Shown here: positions 44,885-56,929 of the stretch, one piece after another
How the letters are laid out: each line of letters starts with the position of its first letter
How positions within the stretch are numbered: position 1 is the stretch's first letter
Assembly (NCBI GenBank): GCA_021209875.1
Contig: JAGYVD010000003.1
Location: forward strand, 868,001 to 932,000
Reading direction: 5' to 3'
DNA length: 64,000 nt
DNA from: Rosellinia necatrix
Lineage: Eukaryota > Ascomycota > Sordariomycetes > Xylariales > Xylariaceae
Made by a program: the position numbers and the translations under genes
The notes under the pieces: model-generated
What the model was told of the DNA's origin: nothing
The model's database searches: none
What the model saw: the letters and a program-made list of their open reading frames with translations, nothing else

Positions 44885-47800
44885 ATGAACGGAAGCACAC
44901 ACAAGCCTACGAACAACGGCGTTGAACAGGACTATGGCCGTCGACTTCTTCCTCACGTAGTCGACCACATTGCCCGCACCGACCCTCAGCGCGAATGTTT
45001 CTCCATCCCACGGACATCCGACCCAAAGGATGGCTGGAAAATAGTGACGTTTAAGCAATATGCCAATGCCATCAACCATGTCGCCCGAAGGATCACTGAG
45101 CTCTCCGGTCCTGCGCAAGCCGGTACCTTCCCGACGATAGCATATGTTGGGCCGAACGATGCTCGATATGTCGTCTTGACCTTGGCTGCCGTCAAGGCCG
45201 GGTATAAGGTGAAATGTTCTATAATCATATTACCACAGGCCAGTTGCTAACAGTTCCAAGGCTCTCTTCATCTCCCCTCGTAATTCACAAGAGGGCCAAT
45301 TGAGTCTTTTTGAAAAGACAGACTGCCATATCCTCACCTTCCCGAAATCCCACCGTAATATGGTACAGCCCTGGCTGCAAGAGCGCGAGATGCAAGCCAT
45401 CGAGGTCGGTGCCACTGACAGCTGGTTTCCCGAACATGAAGTCGAACCATTCCCTTACTCGAAAACCTTCGAGGAAGCGGAATGGGAGCCACTATGTGTT
45501 CTACATACCAGCGGCTCAACCGGTATCCCCAAGCCCGTCATTGTTCGCCAGGGCATGATGGCTATCTGTGATCAATACCTCAAAAGGCCAGACTGGAAAG
45601 GAACCAAGATGTTTCTGAAAGGCTTTAGTGAGAACTCAAAGAGAAACTTCATACCAAGTAAGTCGAACTATTCCGCTCAACGGAGGTGAAAAGACATCTT
45701 GCTAACTAGTTTAGTGCCTCTATTCCACGCCGCCGCATTATACAGCTTTCTATCAACTGTAATATACTATGGAACTCCAGCGGCACTTGGCTTGCCTGAC
45801 CGCCCTCTATCTGCCGAATCAGTGCTCGGCTGCCTCGAACATCTTGACGTGCAAGCAACGATACTTCCGTAAGTATTCATTCAACTTGCTAACATTTATG
45901 CTACATGTATCTCTTGCCTTTGCATAGGCTAACTGTATATTTTTGTGTAGACCTGCCATTCTAGAGGACATGAGCCAAAGCGATCACTACATCGAGGCGT
46001 TGAAGAAACTGAACTTAGTATTCTTTGGTGGCGGTGGGTTCTTCACAACCCTGTCTTAATACAACGAGCCGGATACTAATGTATGAGCAGGCAACCTGGT
46101 CCGAGAGGCTGGTAATCGATTAGTAGAGAAAGGAGTTAATCTCAACAACTTGATCTCTGCTACAGAGTAAGGGGAGAATCCTATCCGATTTCATTTATAT
46201 TCGGGCTAATTCGGGACCATAGATTTGTTCCCTTCCCTATCTACTTGCAACCCGATTCGAAGCTATGGCAGTACTGTAAGTTAGGACCAACACACCCTTT
46301 ATAGCTATGTCGATCGCTATGGTGAACCCGAAATCTCCTGTTATAGCTAGCCCACGCGCTACTTGGCTCTATAACCTTGATTAAAGAAACACCACTGACC
46401 TTTTACGTTAGTCATCATCAACTCGGAAGAATTTGGAGCGGATTGGCGAAAGGTTAACGGCGAAAATGATGTTTACCGGTTGGTAATCGTTCGTAAGGAT
46501 AAAAATCCAGGCCTCCAGGGTTTCTTTTACACATTCCCGGATCTGAACGAGTACGACACAAAGGATCTGTATAAGCCGCACCCGACCCTTGCTGATCACT
46601 GGATCTATTACGGGCGCTCAGATAGTGAGTTATCCTACCTAGCATCCGAGGCCAAACAACGTTCTTACTAACCTTATCAAATCAAGATATCATTGTCTTC
46701 TCGAATGGCGAGAAGCTGAACCCGGTGACAATAGAGGAAATAGTTTCCGACCACCCTGAGCTCAGTGGTGCCCTAGTTGTTGGAGAAGGGCGCTTCCAAC
46801 CCAGCCTGCTCTTGGAGCCGACTGTATTGCCCAAGACCGAGGCCGAAACAGACGAACTCATCGACAGAATATGGCCCTTGGTCGTCACTGCAAACAAAGA
46901 GACAGTTGCCCATGGCCAGATAGGCCGCGATTTCATTATGATCGTCACCCCTGAGAAACCTTTCCTGCGCGCTGGAAAAGGAACAGTTCAAAGGGCAGGC
47001 ACGGTGAAGCTTTACAAAGATGAGATTGATGCGTTTTACGAGAAGGTTGAACAGGGCTCCAATGTGGACGCGCCCCAACTGGATCTCAGTTCGGAGAATG
47101 GCCTGATTGCATCCATTCAAGACCTCTTCTACGCTCGCCTTGGCGCTCAACAGAAGCTTCCGCCAGACGCCGATTTCTTTTCGTCCGGTGTAAGTTGCTT
47201 TAGGAGAAACCCCTGCCCAATATCTTGCTTGCGCCAGGCTTAGCTAACTTGATGGATAGATCGATAGCATGCAGGTGATCGGTGCATCTCGGCTTCTTCG
47301 TGCCGGATTAGAAGCCGCAGGCTACCACATTAATGCCGATGCCGTCGCAACACGAGTCATTTACGGCAATCCTACAGCTGAGCGACTGGCTAAGTACCTC
47401 CTCTCTCGTGTCGCCCAGAATGGCGAATCCGCACCACAAGAGGATGATGGGGAGCACGATGTCGAGTCAGCCAGAGCACTGTGGCAGAAGTACACGACGG
47501 ATCTCCCCAAGGCCCAACTTGGCCGCGCCGACCCCTCCAACGACGAGCAGACCGTCATCCTCACCGGTAGCACGGGCATGCTCGGGTCGTACATGCTAGA
47601 CCAGATGGTCAAGAACCCGGCCGTGAAGAGAGTGATCTGCCTGAACCGCGCCGACGACGGCGGAAAGAAACGACAGGCGCTGGCGATGGAGGAACGCGGG
47701 CTCACAACGGACTTCGAGTCGAAGTGCACCTTTCTGCACGCGGACATGTCCCGGTCCGACTTCGGCCTGCCGCGGGAGACGTTCGACGAATTGCTCGGCA

Positions 47801-48648
47801 GCGCGGACCGCATCATCCACAACGCGTGGCCGGTCAACTTCAACATCCCCGTGGAGTCGTTCGAGCCGCACATCCGCAGCGCACGCACGATTGGCGACTT
47901 CGCATCGCGGGCGGCAAAGCGGACGGCCGTCATCTTCATCTCGTCGATCAGCACTGGCGACCGGTGGGACGCGCGGTCCGGGCCGTTGCCGGAGGTGCGG
48001 CTCGAGGACCTCGCGCTCCCCGCGGGGGGGTACGGGCTGAGCAAGCTCGTGGGGAGCCTCGTGTTGGAGGACACGGCGCGCGCGGGTGACTTCCCAGCGG
48101 CGGTGATCCGCGTCGGGCAGATTGCGGGGCCCGAGGCGGCCGCCGGCGCGTGGAACCGCCAGGAGTGGCTGCCGTCCATCGTGGCCAGCAGCGTGCACCT
48201 GGGCGCGCTGCCGGCCACGCTCGGCAGCATGGAGCGCGTCGACTGGACCGCCGTCGAGAGCGTCGCGGGCCTCGTGCTGGACGTCGCCGGCATCTCGCAG
48301 GCCGTGGCCGCCGCCGACGTCGCCGGGTACTACCACGGCGTCAACCCGGCGGCGACCACGTGGGCCGCCCTCGTGCCGACGGTGCAGGCGTTCTACAAGA
48401 TCCCGGAGGTCGTGAGCTTCGCCGACTGGGTCAAGCGGCTCGAGGCCAGCCAGTCGGAGGGCATCCAGGCCCTGGATCGGAACCCCGGCGTCAAGCTGCT
48501 CGACTCCTACCGCGCCATGGCCGCTGCGGCCGGCAACCCTGTCGTCTTCGACATGGCCCGCACCAAGGAACGGAGCCCCTCCATGCGCAACGCGAAGCCT
48601 ATCACGCCGGACCTCATGAGACACTGGTGTCAGCAGTGGAGCTTTTAA
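44885..48648 (+). CDS. NRPS-like adenylation-thiolation-reductase enzyme
   Basis: Single-module reductase of the alpha-aminoadipate-reductase-like/NRPS-like family: it adenylates a carboxylic acid, loads it on a carrier domain and releases it reductively. Nine exons: 44885-45208, 45261-45657, 45715-45868, 45951-46033, 46091-46166, 46223-46275, 46412-46624, 46687-47189 and 47260-48648, all frame-consistent, 1063 aa. Adenylation core: TSGSTGIPKP (191-200), PLFHAAAL, ISATE, and HWIYYGRSDNIIVFSNGEKL. The thiolation site is FFSSGIDSMQ with Ser about 604, its codon lying just after intron 8. The C-terminal reductase has the NAD(P) motif TGSTGMLG (703-710), IIHNAWPVNFN, and catalytic Tyr-x3-Lys (about 859-863) in YGLSK. 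There is no condensation domain, so it acts on a free acid (aryl or amino acid). The substrate cannot be read by eye. All key residues are intact. Confidence 0.93.
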
Positions 48649-51163
48649 TCCAACGTCCGGGCCGGCAGCCGGCCGTGGGGGAAGTCTGGTTGATTGCGTT
48701 CACGGCGTCTCTTAGCAAGCGACATGCTTAGACTCAGGAGTTTAGAGACTTTGGAGACGCGGGTGCTTTTTGGGTTGCGCGCTACGGCCATGTACATATA
48801 TATACATATAACTATACAGAAATACATACGTTTTTGATATATCCAAGGAATTCTTCTCGTCCTACCAAAAAACCTTGATACAGATGAAACAATGCCATCG
48901 GCAGTTTGCTGCAAAAGCTGAAAAAAAAAAAAACAAGTTGAGGTAACTCATCGCTTGGAACTATACATGTGCTTGCATTCATTGGCTTTCTTTTTGGGTT
49001 GCCATACCTTACTTATCATGTACGCTTTGTTGGGGACGGGGAGACGCGTGTTCGCTGTGATGCTCGATGAGACTCTCCGATGCTCTTTCTGTCTCTTTCC
49101 ACGGGTCTGAGGCAGCTTCAGTAAGGATTGGGTGGACTGGCAAGGTTTGTTCAGGGGGTGTGAGGTTTTTTTTTTTTTCTCAACGTGGTAACACCAATGG
49201 CGATGTCTGGTACGAGCAAGAACACGAAATAACTTGGTTTATTTACCCGGGCGCTTACGTATAGATGAGGTTAGATAGATAACCTTAACACGCGTTCGCC
49301 GTTGCCATTATTTACTTGTATCCGCACTTGATGGTGTTTCGATAAGTGAGTATGTAACTGGCTGCCTCGGGTTACTTAGCGTACTACCTACTTGCCTACC
49401 GCCTGGCTACCTCTGCACACCTAGATTAGACGTTAATACTACTACTACTACTACCTCTGCGTACTTGGTTTCAGTAGTACCCTGCCCTCCGAGATACATA
49501 ACAGACAGACTTCCACTTCGAATGACATCGTTCAATCGTGCGGGAAGTAGCTAAGTTCAGGTCAGGTCAGGTATGTGTCTCGAATACCTATGGCTCAAGG
49601 CTGCCTCTGATGTTGCAATACTTACTTACCTAGGTAGGTAGGTACTTATGTATTCTTGCAATATTCTTATTGCTTTCATCATTATGAGCATGCCGGCTGG
49701 AGCATTGATCATTGATGCAGGAGCTTAGCGCTGCTATAGCCTATAGGTACCTATGTAGGAGGGGATGCCCGATGCTTGAAAGTAGGTACCCAATACTTCA
49801 GGTGGTTCATCTCGTGCATGTAGCACCTGGCCAAGCGAAAACAATACCTAACCCTGACTAGAGTCCTGAATAGGTTAGGCTTCGACGAGTTGCGCCACAA
49901 GCCGCCACAGTCGCCCGCGCACCTCTAGTGAAGGCCGTGTCGGCACGTACCTGTTTAGGCAGGTACTAAGTACCCACCAAGCCGAATAGGTACTTACATA
50001 TGTGGGCGGTTTTGCACAGTTATGTGATAGTCTAGCAATCTGAAAATTCTATGATTTGCTGTGGTGCCTTTCAAAACCCATTGATCGAATTTTTAGCCGC
50101 ATATTGTATTTTCAACTGAGTATTAATTGTGTTGGAAGCGGTACTAGATCCTTCCTTCCTCTAGCAGTAGGTATCCATCCATATAATGAAGATGCCTGTT
50201 ACAAAGGATCTAGCGATCCTGCCTGTAATTAGTGTACTTGTAAATGAACTTGATGGCACGTGTGGCTCGTGCACAATTTCATTCACCAGCAGAGGTACCG
50301 TATTAGGTACCTAGGTACTTTTCTCCCTCTCTACTTCTTCGTACCTCCCCTATCTACCTTTAGGTAGCCGTGTAAGTACCCAGGTCTGCACAGTACTGCG
50401 GTACAGCCAGTGAATACAGGCGGCACCAAGCTTTGAACTCTGCTTTGCCTCTAGGTAGTTACCTGGGTAGCCTCTAACTTAGTAACCACCCCAGCCCAAG
50501 CTAGATAACTACCTCAGGTTAGATGAAATTTCGACTCGCCGAAAAAATTATAGCTTTTTCCTAACGACCCCAACACAATTAACCAACCAACCAACCATCA
50601 CCACCACCACCATCACTACTACGCCGCCACCTCAACGACAACAAACAGGATCTATCTGCTTGACAGTATCGCCATCCGCCATTCTACCGACCGATCGACG
50701 ACACCCGAGAGAGCATCATTGTCATCATCATCAGCAGCACCAGCGTCAGTGTGTTATACCACAAGGCCCGGGATTGATCATTCCTTGATAATCTCTCCTG
50801 CCCTTGCTTTGCACGACTTCGAGCATTCGCTTTGCATCCGTGCATTCGACCGCCTCGAATCTGCCAGCGGGAAAAAAAAAAAAAAGAGTATACACTCGAG
50901 CGCACTAGCCCTCCCCCCACAGCCTTTTGCTGCTTTCGACGGCCGAACGTTTGCCCTTTTCTGTCCTCCCCCCTCCTTCATTACCACACGGCCTGTCGAT
51001 TTCTTCGATTGTTTCTGGACCCTCGGTGAAAAAAAGGATATCACAAAAAGAGCAAAAAAAACAAACAGAAAAAAAAACAAGCAAGGGGTTACCTGGTTCG
51101 TTGTGTGTATATCTGTACTATTACACCATATAGGGCGGTCTTTTTCTAGTCTTCCCTGTCACT
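48649..51163. other. Long intergenic region and GYF gene leader
   Basis: The first 300 bp are the NRPS-like 3' UTR. The middle (49330-50520) is full of TAGGTA/TACCTA words and holds the second copy of the 31-bp motif. From about 50570 the DNA becomes leader-like: AACCAACCAACC, CACCACCACCAT, CAGCAGCACC and A/T-rich runs before ATG 51164. This suggests a long 5' UTR for the GYF gene. The frame at 50719-51594 is low-complexity and lacks domain support. Confidence 0.45.
49420..49450 (+). repeat. 31-bp sequence shared with 34281-34311 (copy 2)
   Basis: Identical over 31 bp to the first copy; the TAC tail continues two or three units further here. The flanks are similar in style (CTGCCT/TACCTAC words) but not identical. 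Confidence 0.8.
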
Positions 51164-54100
51164 ATGCCTTCAAATCTCCCTTCCAGTTTCGCGTCTGCCG
51201 CTGCTGGCCAGAATTCGAACCGCGATGCCAGATCAGGTGCCAGAGGCGATGGGCGTGGAAACACGAGTGGAGAGTGGTATGTTATTTGTGCTGTTGCGTT
51301 GGATTTCCTCCTTTCTGCACACCCCGTCGTCTTCGACACCCTGGCATAGACGACGACCTTGTCATTGTGCCCCCCCAGCCGTCCGTCTGGTGTCGATGCT
51401 TCTTCTATACTATACATGCCGTGGCAATTCGGACCTGCTCGATACTACGCTCCCTCGGCACCACCTTCAGGCTGCCATTGGCTGCCGGACACCGCCCACT
51501 TCCATTTTTGCAGCCTCTATTCATTTCTCCCCTTCGCGAATCGCGGTGTGGGGGCTACTTTCAAGCACAGACATGCACCCGTCTTCAGCTATGACTATTA
51601 TCTCTTGTTTTTGTTGTTGTTGTTGTTTTTGTTGTTGTTGTCTCTCGCTGACCCTATTGATTTTCTAGGCCTAGACCAGGACGCACAACGAACGGCACTC
51701 TCACTTTTCGCCGGACATCCACAACGCCTTCAAGCCAAACCTTCAACCAGCCGAACGCGTCAGAGCCCGTCGCCCCTTCGGACGACCCTGCAATTCTCGC
51801 GGCCATGCCCGTCGGTTCTACAGTCGTGGAGACTACCTCGCCCCAGAGGTATTCTCGTGAAGAGATGCTCGCTATTTTCAGCATGCAGCAAGACCCGCGC
51901 ATCCAGCAACCTGATGTTTCCAGCTTATACGTGGACGCTTGGAATCCTGGCCAGGCTAACGGCGCATCATCTCGTGGATGGGGTAAGCCCGCTGAATCGC
52001 ACGTGCTCCCCCAAGAACCCGACATATGCTGGGATGGGGTGGGGTCCACAAAGCCCATAAGCATGCAGGATATGACGGCTGAAGAAAGAGAGGTGAGTTT
52101 TGGCAATACGCCGAACCCATACACCCAACATCTGAGCATTGAAAACTGATCATGTGTTCAACCTAGCTTTTCGTAGATGTTAACTCTACCCTGAAACCAC
52201 CAGCCCAAAATAAAGAAGGGACTCATCCGGGTGGGGGTGCAAATGGCCGGAAGACTTCTCTCTCCCAGGGTACATCAAACAACTATGGTTTACCTTCGAC
52301 TTCGACCAACTCGCGTCCAGGGACTCGGCGCCGCGAAACCGTGGATACCAACCCGTTCTCGGGGGGTGGCGGACTAAACTCGCCTATATCTTCGAGCCGC
52401 CCTTCCCGAGATAACAATTCAGTCTGGGTGGAACGGAAGGGTCCTGAGGCCAAGGACTCCATGTTCGAAGAACCTGAAGAAGACATAGGGCTGAGGGACA
52501 CCGCGACCAAGCCCACCTCTATCGCTGGTGTTGCGCGGGCTAATACGGCTACTGGTGTGACGACTTTTGGTGGCCCTTCCATGTGGCAAACGCCCTCGTC
52601 GGGTGGTTTACCCGGGCTTGGTAGCTTTGGGAACTTTGCGTTACCTGGCTCTACTATCGGAGAGAAACGCTCCGCAAACCCGCGGGGTGAGAGCCGTATG
52701 ACCCATATAATTCCCAGAGACAATCTGGATAGTCCAGGTAACAAGCTCGGTGACGGCTCCGCTGTACCTGATTCGAATCGGTCTTGGCGTCTCCGCCCTC
52801 GAACTGACACGGACCCATTCGGTGACGAATCTTTGTCTGGGAGCGCGGTACTGGGGGGTGCTCAAGATACGAGTCCTCCTCCCATGTCCCACCCTCAGCT
52901 TCATGCTCAGCTGTATGACACGCCGGTCAAGGGATCGGCGGGAGAATTCGGCATGGCTGGACTGAACCTCGGTGGGCATGGTGGCCACGATCCTACCCCA
53001 CTAAGCCCCTCGGAAACGAATCCTTACCGAAGCCCCCCCGGTGAACGGGGGGAGCATGATGGGGGTTCGGATAGACCTCACGGTTTCGGCGGCGGCGGCG
53101 AACCGGCCTCGAACTACGGCGGCGGAATGCCACGATCTTTCGCTCATAACGCGTTCGAGGGAAGTGATCGAAGTCAGACATCGAGCGTTGGCGCTAAAGC
53201 CCACCCAGGATTAGGAGGCTTGTCTGGGTGGCCTTTATCCAACACCCCCGACCGAGAGAGAGCGCCATTCGGTGGGTTTAGTAGCGCTTTCTTCGGCCAG
53301 ATGGGTGACATACAGTCGCCCGGGCTTGGTGGCCTTGGGGGCGTTTTTGCCCCTGCCACAACTGGAGGCCTTGGCGGGACGGGGTCGTATGGTCGCGCAA
53401 GTAAGCTGGGCTCCCTGTTCCCCCCTGCAATGCAAGCGCAGATGCAGTCTCATGAAAATGAAAACCTGGCCGACTCGCTCCCTGATCTGCGGCAAACTAA
53501 TCCTTTAGGCGCTATTGGGCGCAATCCCCTAAACGAGCACGGGACAGAGAGTCCCATGAGGGCTGGCAGAGCCGTTTTCGCCAACATGTTCACTCCTCAT
53601 ACCGAGGGAAATCGGACACCAGGGGGAACGGATTCTACCCTTCACGGCGGTATGTCTGCTGCTGCCCCAAGCCAATCATTCACTGTGACGAGCAATACTT
53701 CCAATTATGCTACCGCTCCGCCCCCTGAGCCTCCCTCGGCCCAAGCCCGCACCATGGTAATGCCTGACCGCATGCGCTGGACGTATCTTGATCCTCAAGG
53801 CAGTATCCAAGGTCCCTTCACAGGTTTGGAGATGAACGATTGGTATAAGGCTAATTTCTTCTCGCCGGATTTGCGTGTCAAGAAAGTCGAGGATACTGAA
53901 TTTGAGCCCCTCGGCCAGTTGATTAGGCGCATAGGCAATTCCCGCGAGCCATTCCTAGTGCCTCAGATCGGCATACCCCACGGCCCCCCCGCGCAGGGCC
54001 CGTTTGCGCCGAATGGCAGCGGTGTTATTCAGCCTCCTCTCGTTGGCGCCTTCCCTAGCTTTGGCCGCACTCTGACCGCCGAGGAGCAGAATAATCTAGA

Positions 54101-56117
54101 GAGACGTAAACAGGAGGAGCAGTATCTCCTAGCACGGCAGCGCGAATTTTTATCTAGTCAACAAGTAATGGGCAGAATGCCAATGCAGGGCGTCCCCGGG
54201 TTAAACCACCATTCCAGCGCCCACAGCCTGCAGAGCCAGCCAAGCTATGGGAGTATGACGTCGCCCATCACAGCACCACCACAAGCCCCTATTGGCCCTA
54301 TCGGCCCTATCGGAACAGGGGGTCCTTTTTTCGATACGCTAGCCACACGTCAACCCGCCGCGCACGGTAATTCCGGTCCAAGCCTCGATATGTTTCGCGA
54401 GGATGAGCTCAACCACTTGACCGGTGCCGAGCGCCAGGTGTTGGCTAGCATGAACATAAACAACACGGGAGCGTTAGGCGGGAACCTCCCTCAACCCATC
54501 GGTGTGTCTTCACCCGAGCCCAAGAATGATGGCCAGCTACCAACAGCGAGCGAGCTCGTCGAGGACGGCGAAGGGTTCCGCGAACGGTTGCAAGAATTTA
54601 AACAACTTCGTGCCCAGCATGATGCTGAAACCATGGACCAGGCCCAACGACAGGCGGCAGAGGAAACAGCGTCACCGCAATCTTTGCAAGAGGGTCAAAT
54701 TTTTGAATCCTCGCGCGCAATGGAAGAATTAAACGAGTCGGAGCCAGCCAAACATGTCCAGAAGAAAGAGCCGGCCGTGTCGAATAAGGAGTTTAAAGAA
54801 TACCAGCAAGCGCAGGCGGCGGCGGCGGCAGCGAAGCTAAGCGGACTACCCTTGCCATTCCCGCCACCGCCTTCTGGTACCCCTCTGCCTGCTCCTGCTC
54901 CTCAACGTGTTTGGTCCAACTTGCCGGAACAATATGCGAATAGCTCACGATCTGGAACTCCGGACGTCAACTCGGCCACTTCGACCCAGGTACCTCCCAT
55001 GGCCCCGTGGGCCAAAGATGGAGGCGTGGAGTCACACAAAGGGCCAAGCCTAAAAGAGATCCAACAAGCGGAGGCAGTGAAAGCTGCCAAGGAAGAAGAG
55101 GCGGCGGCTCTAGCAAGACGAGCCATGCTTGAACAGGAGGCAGCACGCGAGCGCGAGAGGGCAGTAGCGGCCGCGCCGGGCCTACCAACCTCGAGCACAT
55201 GGGGTACTGCATCCCCAGTGACCGCAGCACCAGTGAGCAGCCCATGGACAAAGCCGGTAGGAGGGAAAGGTAGCGTGCCGGCTCCATCGACGCCGAGCGC
55301 ATCATCAGATAAGAAGAAAACTCTAGCGGATATCCAGCGCGAGGAAGAGGCGCGTAAGCACAAGGCCCGGGAGCTTGCCACACAAGTCGGGGTACCCTCA
55401 ACGAGCGCTAAGCGCTATGCCGATCTAGCTAGCAAGACGAGCGCCGGGAGTACACCCAGCATTGTAACCGGTGGCATGAACGTACCACCCGCGAGCGGCT
55501 CCGGCTGGGCTACGGTTGGAGCGGGCGGGAAAGTCAAAGTTCCCCCCACAGGCCCCGTATTACAAGCCCGCCCGGCTAGCTCTACAAGCATCAAGGCCAC
55601 GCCTAGCGCGCCCGCACTTTCACCCCGCCCGACTTTAAAAGGCACGGTCGCAGCAGCGGGTAGCGGTCGAACAGAGGCCATGGATGAGTTCAATAAGTGG
55701 CTGCATACCCAGTTGTCCCGGGGCATCACTGGCATTACTGACAGTAAGTCCTGAAAGGCCTGTCGTCGTATGAATGATGCGAAACTGACTTATTCTGCAG
55801 TTGATACTTTTGCGTCCACCTTGGTGGCTTTCCCTCTTATGCCCGATATCATCTCAGACGCCATTTACGCTAATTCGAAGACCATGGACGGGCACCACTT
55901 TGCGCAAGAGTTTATCCGGCGTAAAAAGCTGGCAGAGAAGGGCGTGGTCGAGAAGCAGCCAGTGAACATCCCAACACCCGACCCCCAATCCAGCAGCGCT
56001 GGTGGCTGGAACGAAGTGGCTAAGAAAAGCAACTACAAAGATAATGCCAGCGACTCGAGCTCGATCCAGGGCGCGGGTTTTAAGGTAGTGCCGTCCCGCA
56101 AAAAGGGGAAGAAATAA
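51164..56117 (+). CDS. GYF-domain protein, Smy2/Syh1 type
   Basis: Cytoplasmic adaptor whose GYF domain recognises proline-rich PPG-type ligands; yeast Smy2/Syh1 act in mRNA handling and early secretion. Four exons: 51164-51276, 51669-52092, 52167-55743 and 55801-56117, frame-consistent, 1476 aa. The start is supported by exon 1 (MPSNLPSSFASAAAGQNSN) splicing to TTNGTLTFRRTSTTPSS. The GYF domain is at about 711-765: WTYLDPQGSIQGPFTGLEMN then DWYKANFF. The Gly-Tyr-Phe signature is NFF here while the GPF and W-Y residues are kept. Upstream is a long disordered Gly/Pro-rich region. Downstream are a Gln/Glu helix (ERRKQEEQYLLARQRE), Ala/Lys/Glu coiled stretches (KAAKEEEAAALARRAMLEQE) and a conserved C-terminal block ending in a Lys-rich tail (VPSRKKGKK). 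The gene is intact. Confidence 0.92.
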
Positions 56118-56929
56118 GGGATGGACTGCAGTAATTGGGGACTGGGGCATGCTATATTGTTCGAAGTCGGGCTTTGCTCCCCACCCATGTACTGTATTAT
56201 TGAGCCACGCCGCCCGATATGACACAGTGTATGCCTATTATAGCTCTGCCAGCCTTGCCAGCCTTGAAGTTGTATGACGGACGATACTTAGACAGTAGGA
56301 TGTATTCGTGTTGAGCGAGAATGACTTTGTACGTGACTCTTGTAGTAGCAATTGACCAGCGCATTACAACTATAATCTGCATGTGTCATTTAACGCACGG
56401 GATAGAGACTCAAAAAGCAGCCTTTTCTACGAGCTTCCAGGGGTTGTAACGGCCAGCAAGTAGATGGTCGCCGTCACTACTATCTAGAGTGAGTCGCGGG
56501 TGATTGTGCATTGACCACCTGTGGTCAGCTGTCCGCTGCTGACGGATGCTGTCTGCCCCTCCATTTCCATTTTGCCCCTCCCCCCACCATGTCGCATTTC
56601 CTAATACAATTAAATTTCTTTTGCCTTGCTCCATTCCATCGGTATCATATCTCGGACTACCCTTTACCATGTTCGCCAAATCTAAGCCAAGAAAAATCCC
56701 TATTACGTTTGCAGTCAAGTCAGATGGGTTATCGAAAATCAGCGTAAAAAATGATACATATTCTTAGTCTGTTCTATGTTCGATGAGTTGAAACGTTAGG
56801 GAGTTTTCTATCTCAGCCGTGGTATTGATCATTGCTCGTCTCGTCTCTTGAAGGTGCCTGGAGAATCTACAACGAGAAGAAAAAGATACCGCAAAATTCC
56901 ACGTCACACGACGACGTCACAATAATAAA
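56118..56929. other. Spacer between the GYF and TPR genes
   Basis: 3' UTR of the GYF gene followed by the promoter and leader of the TPR gene. The last 60 bp are A-rich, with an AATAATAAAATGG start context. No gene is seen. Confidence 0.5.

Noticed and set aside
3279..48648. One large biosynthetic gene cluster from the P450 to the NRPS-like enzyme
   Set aside because: The genes are separated by housekeeping-type and low-complexity genes over 40 kb, so a single cluster is not supported.
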